Of a stretch of 16,929 bases of DNA, positions 1 to 6,265 are shown piece after piece (the first letter of the stretch is position 1; every line of letters starts with the position of its first letter). The translations under genes were made by a program, and so were the position numbers. The notes under the pieces are model-generated. The model was given only the letters and a program-made list of their open reading frames with translations. It made no database searches and was not told where the DNA came from. Source of the stretch: Gammaproteobacteria bacterium (GTDB taxonomy: Bacteria; Pseudomonadota; Gammaproteobacteria; Steroidobacterales; Rariloculaceae); assembly GCA_017577365.1 (NCBI GenBank), contig PKRJ01000070.1:1-16929 (forward strand), given 5' to 3'.

Positions 1-113
1 GGATACTCGCGGACCGACAGCCGCTGCAGCGACATCAGCCCGAAGATCACGAGCAGCAGGCTCACGACCGTCGCGAAGACGGGACGGCGAACGGAAAGCT
101 CGGAAAGTTTCAT
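1..113 (-). CDS. RND efflux pump inner-membrane subunit, N-terminal fragment
   Basis: Only the first 37 codons lie in the window; the gene continues past its left edge. The visible protein begins MKLSELSVRRPVFATVVSLL and continues with a hydrophobic helix and the residues SLQRLSVREYP. This is the usual start of the AcrB/MexB-type hydrophobic and amphiphilic efflux (HAE) RND family: a short cytoplasmic stretch with the RRPVFA motif, transmembrane helix 1, then the periplasmic REYP turn. Such pumps use the proton gradient to export drugs, solvents or metabolites through an adaptor and an outer-membrane channel. The ATG at 113 lies 9 bases downstream of the adaptor gene's stop, so the two are very probably co-transcribed. 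The substrate cannot be inferred. Confidence 0.85.
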   Translation of the reverse strand, partial: MKLSELSVRRPVFATVVSLLLVIFGLMSLQRLSVREY

Positions 114-122
114 GGGCTCAGC

Positions 123-1196
123 TCACGTCGGCCGGCGGCCGACCTCCTGCACGCGCGTTCCGTCGCGCAAGTTCTGCGTCCCCTCGACGACGACGACTTC
201 CCCTTCGGCGAGACCTTCGACGATCTCGACCTTGCCGGGCTGACGCTTCCCGACCTGCACCTCGCGGCGCACCGCGCGCTCGCCGTGCACCGCGAAGACG
301 TAAACGCGGCCCTGCTCCGGCACGATCGCCTCCTCCGGCACGACGAGCGTAGGCCTGACGTCGCCCTGCAGCGTGACCGTCATGAACATGCCGGGGCGGA
401 GCAGCCCCTCCTCGTTCGGCAGCTCGGCGCGCACCGCGATCGAGCGCGTCACCGGATCGACGCGCGAGTCGATGCGCGTGATCTCGCCTTCGAACGATCG
501 CCCGGGCAGCCCGCTCGCCGTCGCCGTGATCGGCAAGCCGAGGCGCAACAGGTACAGGTACGTCTCGGAGATCGTGAAATCGAGCTTGATGCGCGACGTG
601 TCGTCGAGCGTCGTGATGACCGTGCCGGGGCTCACGAAGCTGCCGACGCTGACGCGGCGGAAGCCGGTGCGGCCGTCGAACGGCGCGCGCACGACGGTGT
701 CGGCGAGCCGCGCCTCGGCGGCCGCGACTCGCGCCCGGTTCGCGTTGAGCTGCGCCTCGATCTGCTCGAGCTGTGCGTTGGAGATCACCTGGCTTCGGTG
801 CAGCTCGCGGCTGCGCTCGTACGTGCTCGCGCTTTCCGCGAGGGCGGCCTGGGCCTCGGCGAGCGAGGCCTTCGCCTCGGCCGAGTCGAGCTCGACGAGC
901 ACGTCGCCCCTGCGCACGAGCGAGCCTTCCTCGAAACCGATCGACACGATGACGTTCGACGCCTTCGAGGTGATCTCGACGGACTCGTTCGCGTACGCCG
1001 TGCCGATCGCCTCGATCTCGATGCCCATCGGCTCGACGACGGCGACCGCGGTGACGACGGCGACCGCCGCCTGTTGCGCCGGTGCGGCCGGGGCGCTCTC
1101 CGCGTCCTGGCGCGAGCACGCGCCGAGCGCCAGGAGCGCCGCGGCGGCGCCGACCCAGACCCACGCTCGCGCGCGACGCGACGGCGTTTCCTGCAT
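123..1196 (-). CDS. RND efflux periplasmic adaptor lipoprotein (membrane fusion protein, HlyD/AcrA family)
   Basis: This adaptor links an inner-membrane RND pump to an outer-membrane channel. From the chosen ATG it has 357 residues. It starts with an arginine-containing n-region and a hydrophobic stretch ending in the lipobox LGAC, so Cys27 is the likely lipidated residue. A biotinyl-lipoyl-like half motif (around GFEEGSLVRRGDVLVELD), an alpha-helical hairpin rich in Ala, Glu and Gln, the second lipoyl half (VRAPFDGRTGFRRVSVGSFV) and a beta-barrel region follow, as in AcrA/MexE proteins. The open frame extends upstream to a GTG at 1265 that has a good AAGGA site, and there is another ATG at 1223. 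I prefer 1196 because the extra N-terminus would put about 50 residues before the lipobox cysteine and contains AGA and ATA codons that are rare in the neighbouring genes. It follows selD and precedes the pump gene, all on the minus strand. Confidence 0.85.
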   Translation of the reverse strand: MQETPSRRARAWVWVGAAAALLALGACSRQDAESAPAAPAQQAAVAVVTAVAVVEPMGIEIEAIGTAYANESVEITSKASNVIVSIGFEEGSLVRRGDVLVELDSAEAKASLAEAQAALAESASTYERSRELHRSQVISNAQLEQIEAQLNANRARVAAAEARLADTVVRAPFDGRTGFRRVSVGSFVSPGTVITTLDDTSRIKLDFTISETYLYLLRLGLPITATASGLPGRSFEGEITRIDSRVDPVTRSIAVRAELPNEEGLLRPGMFMTVTLQGDVRPTLVVPEEAIVPEQGRVYVFAVHGERAVRREVQVGKRQPGKVEIVEGLAEGEVVVVEGTQNLRDGTRVQEVGRRPT

Positions 1197-1272
1197 CGAC
1201 GGCGCGTCCGTTCGCCGACGCATGCCCCGCGACGCCGGGCTTATCTGTCTCGAATTCTCGCGCACTGGATGG

Positions 1273-1298
1273 TCCTTGTTCCGTCTATTCCTTGTTCC
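1273..1298 (-). repeat. 10-bp direct repeat between selD and the efflux adaptor
   Basis: On the minus strand the decamer GGAACAAGGA occurs at 1298-1289 and again at 1282-1273, separated by 6 bases. The downstream copy ends in AAGGA, 7 bases before the GTG at 1265, so it could be a duplicated ribosome-binding segment or a small protein-binding site. The copies are exact. The function is not known. Confidence 0.5.
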
Positions 1299-2363
1299 TC
1301 AGCTCGCGGGGTCCACGATGACGCGCGCAGGTCCTTCCTCCATGCGCCCTACGACCGTCGCGGCGGCAAAACCCGCGCGTCGAAAAACCGCGACCACGTC
1401 GGGAGCCGTCCGACGCGCGCACGCGACGAGCAGGCCGCCTGACGTTTGCGGATCGCACAAGAGCGCCCGTGTCGTCGCATCGAGCGACGGGTCGAGCTCG
1501 ACCGCATCGCCGTACGACGCCCAATTGCGCGCGGACGCGCCGGTCACGAAACCGTCCTCCGCGAGGCGTCGCACGCCTTCGATCAGCGGCACGTCCGACG
1601 CCCAAAGACGCGCCGTCAACCCTGCGCCCCGGCACATCTCGAGCAAGTGACCGAGAAGACCGAATCCCGTGACGTCGGTCATCGCGTGCACGCCGTCGAG
1701 CGCGGCGAGCGCGGGTCCCGCGTCGTTGAGCTTCGTCGTCACCTCGATCATCGAGCGATATCCGTCGGCATCGAGCCGGCCTTTCTTGAGCGCCGCCGAG
1801 AGGATGCCGACCCCGAGCGGCTTGCCGAGCACGAGCGCATCGCCCGCTCGCGCCGAGTCGTTGCGCTTGAGCTTCTCGGGATGAACGACGCCGATCGCGG
1901 CGAGCCCGTAGATCGGCTCCTTCGAATCGATGCTGTGACCGCCGGCGATCGGGATCCCGGCCGCGGTGCAGACGGCCTCGCCGCCGCGCAGGACCTCGCG
2001 CACGACGGACGGCGGAAGCACGTCGATCGGCATGCCGAGAATCGTCAGCGCGAAGATCGGACGGCCGCCCATCGCGTAGACGTCGCTCAGCGCGTTCGCG
2101 GCCGCGATGCGGCCGAAGTCGAACGGATCGTCGACGATCGGCATGAAGAAGTCGGTCGTCGCGATCACGGCCTGCTCGTCGTTCAGGCGATAGACGGCCG
2201 CGTCGTCCGACGTCTCGGTGCCGACGAGAAGCTCCGCGAACGGCGCGGCCTGTGCCATCCCGGAGATGAGCTCCGCGAGCACGGCCGGCGCGATCTTGCA
2301 GCCGCAGCCGCCGCCGTGCGAGAGCGACGTCAGCCGCGGAGCCTCGTTAGCCGTTTCGGTCAT
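1299..2363 (-). CDS. selD: Selenophosphate synthetase (selenide, water dikinase)
   Basis: SelD makes selenophosphate from selenide and ATP, the selenium donor for tRNA-Sec charging. From the ATG at 2363 the protein has 354 residues, close to the 347 of E. coli SelD. The N-terminal SHGGGCGCK matches the family's SHGAGCGCK: Cys20 corresponds to catalytic Cys17 of the E. coli enzyme and Lys23 to Lys20. This copy uses cysteine, not selenocysteine. The glycine- and aspartate-rich ATP-binding segments of the PurM-like fold are present (VTGFGLLGHL, DPQTSGGLL). Another ATG at 2378 begins only 4 bases from the tRNA CCA end and leaves no room for a ribosome site outside the tRNA, while 2363 has a weak GAGAG before it. 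The open frame continues upstream through selC, but that part is tRNA sequence. It is the last gene of selA-selB-selC-selD. Confidence 0.95.
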   Translation of the reverse strand: MTETANEAPRLTSLSHGGGCGCKIAPAVLAELISGMAQAAPFAELLVGTETSDDAAVYRLNDEQAVIATTDFFMPIVDDPFDFGRIAAANALSDVYAMGGRPIFALTILGMPIDVLPPSVVREVLRGGEAVCTAAGIPIAGGHSIDSKEPIYGLAAIGVVHPEKLKRNDSARAGDALVLGKPLGVGILSAALKKGRLDADGYRSMIEVTTKLNDAGPALAALDGVHAMTDVTGFGLLGHLLEMCRGAGLTARLWASDVPLIEGVRRLAEDGFVTGASARNWASYGDAVELDPSLDATTRALLCDPQTSGGLLVACARRTAPDVVAVFRRAGFAAATVVGRMEEGPARVIVDPAS

Positions 2364-2382
2364 GTCGCTCTCGCTCATCGGA

Positions 2383-2478
2383 TGGCGGAAGGCAGCAGGA
2401 GTCGAACCTACCGGGATGCGTTTGACGCCCCCGCACGGGTTTGAAGCCCGGCCGCACCACCGGGTGCGCTTGCCTTCC
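2383..2478 (-). tRNA. selC: tRNA-Sec (anticodon UCA)
   Basis: This is a 96-nt selenocysteine tRNA with an encoded CCA (2385-2383). The 8-bp acceptor stem GGAAGGCA/TGCCTTCC is perfect, at 2478-2471 and 2394-2387. The D arm has a 6-bp stem CGCACC/GGTGCG with a 4-nt loop CGGT. The anticodon loop CTTCAAA (2446-2440) contains TCA at 2444-2442. A long variable arm follows, then a 5-bp T stem GTAGG/CCTGC around TTCGACT. An 8-bp acceptor stem, 5-bp T stem, 6-bp D stem and long variable arm are diagnostic of bacterial tRNA-Sec, and the 3' half closely resembles E. coli selC. The top of the anticodon stem has a C-U mismatch or bulge beyond four strong pairs. It is charged by seryl-tRNA synthetase, converted by SelA and carried by SelB, all consistent with its neighbours. 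Its 5' 71 nt are also the 3' end of selB. Confidence 0.97.
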
Positions 2479-4381
2479 ACGGCCGAGGCGCGAACCCGAT
2501 ATCATGGCGCAACACGTGCCTGTCGCCCACGCGGCGCGTGTAGCCGATACGGTCGAAAAACTCGAGGATCTGGATCGCACGCTTGCGCCCGAGCCCGATC
2601 GCGTCGCGATAGCGAGCCGCGAACGCGCCGCCGTCGGTCCGATCGAGCCCCGCGACGATCTCCGCGAGCTCGGCGACGGAGCGGCTGTGGTAGAACAGAT
2701 CGCGGACGACCTGCCACGCCCTGCCTCGCCGCGCGAGCTTACGTAACACCTCTCTGACGCGCTCCTCGGGCTCGTTCAGCGCCGCGGCGAGATCGCGGAC
2801 CCACGGCGGGTTGAACCCGCCGGCCGCGATCAGCGGCTCCAGCCGCTCGGCGAGCGCCTCGTCGGCGTCGGACAGAACCGCCTCGTGCTCGGGCGCCGAC
2901 AGCAACGCGCCGCGGCGCACGATATCGCCGTCGCGCACGAGCTCGTCGACGAGCGCGTTCCAGATGGGCGGCGCGAGCTCTGGGAAAGCCATGCGCCGCA
3001 GCCGCGCCGCATCCGGCCCCGGCTCGTCCGGCACGTCGGCGTGGAAGGCGCGCAGCGCGGCGAGCGCGCGCTCGCGGAGCGAGCGCCAATGGCTCTCGAG
3101 CAGCGCGAAGCGCTCGCGGCCCGAGCCCACGACGCGCGTCTCGGGGGGAAGCTCGATACGTTCTACCGGCAAGCCCGTCGCACGTACGAGCGAGGCAAGC
3201 GCGATGCCGTGCGGCGCATCGGCGAGCAACGCGGCCACGCCGCCGCCCTCGATCATCCGCTCGAGCGCGTCGAGCCGCGCGATCCGCGCCGGCGCGCGGC
3301 GCTTGCGCCGCGGCGGCTCCGGATCGAGGACGATGCCGCCGCCGATCGTGCGCTCGGCGCGGGCGTCGCGCACGATGAGCCGGTCGCCCGGCAACGCGCA
3401 GATCGGCGCCTCGAAAACGAGCTGTGCGCGCGCGGATTCGCCCCCGGCCAACCCGCTCGCGTCGAGAAAGTCCGCGCGCGCAACGGCATGGGTCGTGCCG
3501 ATATGCACGTGAACGCGGGCGCCTTGCGACAACCGCTCGCCGCCCGGAAGCAGACGCAACCTCACATCGAGCCGCTCGCTCGGCACGAGCAGATCGCGAG
3601 CGGCGAGCCAATCGCCGCGCGAGATCGCGTGCCGGTCTATGCCCGCGATATTGAGCGCGCAGCGCTCGCCGGCCCGCCCGCGCTGCGCTTCGCGGTTCTG
3701 CGCATGGAGGCTGCGCACGCGGACCTCGATCCCCGCCGGCATGATCGTCGCCGTCGCGCCGACCTCGACGCGGCCGGAAAGCACCGTGCCGGTCACGACG
3801 GTGCCGTGACCGGCAAGCGTGAAGACGCGGTCGATCGCCATGCGGAACAAGCCATCGTCGCGTCGCCGCTGCAGCTCCGAAGCCGCCGCCGCGAGGTGCC
3901 GACGCAGCGCCTCGGTGCCCGGATCGTCCGGACGCGCGGCAGCGACGGCGAAGATCGGCGCGCCGTCGAGCGCGGTCCCCGCGAGCGTCGAGCGAACCTG
4001 TCGCTCTACGTCTCGACGACGAGCGTCGTCGACGCGATCGATCTTCGTCAGCGCGACCGCGCCGCGCTCGATACCGAGCAGCTCGACGATCGAGAGATGC
4101 TCGAGCGTTTGCGGCATCACGCCGTCGTCGGCCGCGACGACGAGGAGCGCGAAGTCGATGCCGTGTGCCCCCGCGACCATCGTGCGGACGAGCCGCTCGT
4201 GCCCGGGCACGTCGACGAACCCGAGCACTTGACCGTCGTCGAGCGGCAGGTACGCGAAGCCGAGCTCGATCGTCATGCCGCGCGCCTTCTCCTCGGCGAG
4301 ACGGTCGGTATCGACGCCGGTCAGCGCGCGCACGAGCGTCGTCTTGCCGTGATCGATATGGCCGGCGGTGCCGACGATCAT
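2408..4381 (-). CDS. selB: Selenocysteine-specific elongation factor SelB
   Basis: SelB is the GTPase that brings Sec-tRNA-Sec to UGA codons marked by a SECIS hairpin. It has 657 residues against 614 in E. coli. An EF-Tu-like GTPase domain opens the protein: P-loop GHIDHGKT at 7-14, switch RGMTIELGF at 34-42, DVPGHE at 57-62 and TKID at 112-115. Beta-barrel domains follow to about residue 340, then the C-terminal winged helices that bind SECIS, ending in a segment like FFDRIGYTRRVGDRHVLR that matches the E. coli C-terminus. The ATG at 4381 has GGGGAG 6 bases upstream and overlaps the selA stop as ATGA, which favours coupled translation. The oddity is the tail: Trp635 to Arg657 and the UAG at 2410-2408 lie inside the tRNA-Sec gene. 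These 23 residues have no counterpart in E. coli SelB and are probably dispensable. Confidence 0.96.
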   Translation of the reverse strand: MIVGTAGHIDHGKTTLVRALTGVDTDRLAEEKARGMTIELGFAYLPLDDGQVLGFVDVPGHERLVRTMVAGAHGIDFALLVVAADDGVMPQTLEHLSIVELLGIERGAVALTKIDRVDDARRRDVERQVRSTLAGTALDGAPIFAVAAARPDDPGTEALRRHLAAAASELQRRRDDGLFRMAIDRVFTLAGHGTVVTGTVLSGRVEVGATATIMPAGIEVRVRSLHAQNREAQRGRAGERCALNIAGIDRHAISRGDWLAARDLLVPSERLDVRLRLLPGGERLSQGARVHVHIGTTHAVARADFLDASGLAGGESARAQLVFEAPICALPGDRLIVRDARAERTIGGGIVLDPEPPRRKRRAPARIARLDALERMIEGGGVAALLADAPHGIALASLVRATGLPVERIELPPETRVVGSGRERFALLESHWRSLRERALAALRAFHADVPDEPGPDAARLRRMAFPELAPPIWNALVDELVRDGDIVRRGALLSAPEHEAVLSDADEALAERLEPLIAAGGFNPPWVRDLAAALNEPEERVREVLRKLARRGRAWQVVRDLFYHSRSVAELAEIVAGLDRTDGGAFAARYRDAIGLGRKRAIQILEFFDRIGYTRRVGDRHVLRHDIGFAPRPWKASAPGGAAGLQTRAGASNASR

Positions 4382-5820
4382 CGCGCGCTCCCCAACGCCG
4401 CGCCGAGCGCATGGAACGCGGCGACGAGCTCGTCTTCGTCCGATTCGTCGACGCAACGCAGATCGAGCTTGAGCGCACCGCCCTCGACGCGGCCGACGAT
4501 CGGCCGCGGCAACGCGCGGAGCGCGGCTTCGAGGCGATCGAGGCCGCCGCGTCGCCGCGCCGCGGGCGTCACGATCAGGCCGTGGCTCGGCAGCTCGTCG
4601 ACCGGCAACGCGCCGCTGCCGATCTGGCTCGTCATCGCGCCGACCGTGACCTCGTACGCCGGCTCGACGGCGCGCTGCACGATCGGCCGAAGGCGCAGCG
4701 CCTGCGCGCGGATCGCGCTCTCGGGCCGCGTCAGCCATCTGAGCGTCGTCAGGCGCTCGGCGAGCCGCTCCGGAGAGCGATACAGCCGGAGCACCGCCTC
4801 GAGCGCGGCGAGCGTCAGCTTGTCGACGCGCAGCGCGCGCTTCAACGGATGGCGCTTCAGCTTTCGTATGAGCTCGGTGCGGCCGACGATGAGACCCGCC
4901 TGAGGGCCGCCCAGGAGTTTGTCGCCACTGAAACAGACGAGGTCAGCGCCGGCCGCAACCGTCTCGCGCACCGTCGGCTCCTTCGGCAGCCCCCACTCGG
5001 TCAGATCGACGAGCGAGCCGCTGCCGAGATCGGCCGCCAGGGGGAGGCCTCTCTCGTGCGCGAGCGAAGCGAGCGTCGCCACCGGGACGCTCGCCGTGAA
5101 ACCCGTGATCGCGTAATTGCTCGTATGCACCTTGAGCAGCAGCGCGGTGCGAGGCCCGATCGCGTCCACGTAATCGGAGACGTGCGTCCGATTCGTCGTG
5201 CCGACCTCGACGAGCTTGGCGTTCGCCTGCCGCATGATGTCCGGCATGCGGAACGAGCCGCCGATCTCGATCAGCTCGCCGCGCGACAAGACGACCTCGC
5301 GGCGACTCGCTACGGCGGCGAGAATCAAGAGCACCGCGGCCGCGTTGTTGTTCACGACCGTCGCCGCTTCCGCGCCGGTCAGCTCGGTCAGCAGGCCTTC
5401 GACGATCGCATCCCGATCGCCGCGCCGGCCGGCGGCGAGATCGAACTCGAGGTTAACGGGCGCGCGCGCCGCGGCGACGAGCGCGTCGACGGCCGTCTCG
5501 GGCAGCACGGCGCGGCCGAGGTTCGTGTGCAGCACCGTGCCGGTGAGATTGAGCACGGACGTAAGCCGCGGCCGGGACGCCTCGGCGAGCCGCTGCGCGA
5601 TCGCCGCGGCGATCACCTCGGCGTCGAGCGCCCCACGGTCGAGCTCGCCATCGCGTGCCCGAGCGCGGAGCGCCTCGAGATGGGCGCGCAGCGCGGTCAG
5701 AACCTGCGTGCGGCCGTGTTGCTCGCGAAGCGACGCGAATGCGGGCAGGCCGAGCAACCGGTCGACGGACGGGATATCGGCGGGGGTTGCCTGCGCGGGC
5801 TCAGGAAGCGGTGCATCCAC
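4378..5820 (-). CDS. selA: L-seryl-tRNA(Sec) selenium transferase SelA
   Basis: SelA is the pyridoxal-phosphate enzyme that converts seryl-tRNA-Sec to selenocysteinyl-tRNA-Sec using selenophosphate; the characterised E. coli enzyme is a homodecamer. The 480 residues match the family's usual length of about 463. The N-terminal tRNA-binding region begins near PSVDRLLGLPAF, followed by NLTGTVLHTNLGRA (91-104), VVNNNAAAVLL (155-165), SRGELIEIGGSFR and the PLP lysine motif FSGDKLLGGPQAG with Lys301, equivalent to Lys295 in E. coli. The start is a GTG at 5820, chosen for its strong AGGAGG site 8 bases upstream and because homology starts soon after. The open frame runs 84 more codons upstream to 6072 without family resemblance. 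Its stop overlaps the selB start (ATGA). It is the first gene of the sel operon, and its promoter should lie in the 445-bp gap to the right. Confidence 0.96.
   Translation of the reverse strand: MDAPLPEPAQATPADIPSVDRLLGLPAFASLREQHGRTQVLTALRAHLEALRARARDGELDRGALDAEVIAAAIAQRLAEASRPRLTSVLNLTGTVLHTNLGRAVLPETAVDALVAAARAPVNLEFDLAAGRRGDRDAIVEGLLTELTGAEAATVVNNNAAAVLLILAAVASRREVVLSRGELIEIGGSFRMPDIMRQANAKLVEVGTTNRTHVSDYVDAIGPRTALLLKVHTSNYAITGFTASVPVATLASLAHERGLPLAADLGSGSLVDLTEWGLPKEPTVRETVAAGADLVCFSGDKLLGGPQAGLIVGRTELIRKLKRHPLKRALRVDKLTLAALEAVLRLYRSPERLAERLTTLRWLTRPESAIRAQALRLRPIVQRAVEPAYEVTVGAMTSQIGSGALPVDELPSHGLIVTPAARRRGGLDRLEAALRALPRPIVGRVEGGALKLDLRCVDESDEDELVAAFHALGAALGSAR
4388..4393 (-). promoter_or_regulatory. 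Ribosome-binding site deciding the selB start
   Basis: The minus strand reads GGGGAG, 6 bases before the ATG at 4381, inside the end of selA. The GTPase P-loop begins 6 codons later, so this start is secure although the open frame extends upstream to 4738. Confidence 0.75.
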
Positions 5821-5828
5821 GCGCCTCT

Positions 5829-5834
5829 CCTCCT
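5829..5834 (-). promoter_or_regulatory. Ribosome-binding site deciding the selA GTG start
   Basis: The minus strand reads AGGAGG here, 8 bases before the GTG at 5820. It is a perfect Shine-Dalgarno sequence and the strongest in the window. It supports the GTG as the selA start over the upstream in-frame extension. Confidence 0.85.
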
Positions 5835-6234
5835 GCCGCCCATCTTCGGGTACGTTCGCGGGCCGTCGCAAGCCCTCGAGGCGTCGACTCTTCGGCTGGT
5901 CGGCGTGGAAACGACCCGCCCGGCCGCGGCGACCCGCGGTCGGCTTCGTGCGCCGTAACGCCCGGAGATTCGGGTGCCGCCGGCCGTGATCGATCTTGGC
6001 TCCCCCGTGCACAGCTCGGTCCCAGACGTTCCGAAGCTGGTTACGACTGCACGTTACACCGCGGCGCCACATCGCGCGCTAGGCGGCAATGCACAACCGC
6101 TTGTCCGTACATGCACTCGAGAAGCCGTTGCGTTCGGCGCCGTTCGGCTCGAACGGGCGTTCGCCTCGAGCTTCACGATCGGCGCTGCAGCCTGCGGCGC
6201 AATGAGATAGTCTCGCGCGGGTTCGCGGCAATGG

Positions 6235-6246
6235 AGGCCGCGGCCT
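6235..6246. repeat. 12-bp perfect palindrome upstream of the CoA-transferase start
   Basis: AGGCCGCGGCCT reads the same on both strands and ends 5 bases before the first possible ATG (6251). It could be an operator or a small hairpin near the translation start. In DNA this GC-rich it may also be chance. Confidence 0.35.
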
Positions 6247-6265
6247 TTCAATGAGTGGGATTTCG

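Larger units (their letters stand above)
5821..6265. other. Divergent intergenic region between selA and the CoA-transferase gene
   Basis: About 445 bases separate the divergent starts of selA (minus) and the CoA-transferase (plus). I see no convincing gene or RNA. The selA Shine-Dalgarno lies at its left edge. Small structures include a 6-bp hairpin at 5959-5976 with a 6-nt loop, a GTTAC repeat with 13-bp period within 6039-6060, and a perfect 12-bp palindrome AGGCCGCGGCCT at 6235-6246 next to the CoA-transferase start. No clear -35/-10 pair stands out on either strand. Both promoters should nevertheless be here, because the genes point away from each other. Confidence 0.5.

Noticed and set aside
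1197..1265. GTG start at 1265 for the efflux adaptor despite a good AAGGA site
   Set aside because: It would put about 50 residues before the lipobox cysteine and uses AGA and ATA codons atypical of the window. Kept as an alternative, not excluded.
2364..2480. N-terminal extension of SelD by up to 39 codons
   Set aside because: The extension is translated tRNA-Sec sequence and has no counterpart in SelD proteins.
4382..4738. N-terminal extension of SelB over the end of selA
   Set aside because: It is out of frame with selA and composed of arginine/alanine repeats. The P-loop starts just after the ATG at 4381, which has a good ribosome site.
2885..4903. 672-codon plus-strand ORF opposite selB, and similar long plus-strand ORFs at 4165-5958 and 10993-12504
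   Set aside because: These are antisense shadows of selB, selA and fdnG in high-GC DNA. They are rich in Arg, Ala, Asp and His, with no recognisable domains and no ribosome sites.
5821..6072. 84-codon N-terminal extension of SelA
   Set aside because: It lacks family similarity and contains arginine-rich low-complexity sequence. A perfect AGGAGG lies before the GTG at 5820.
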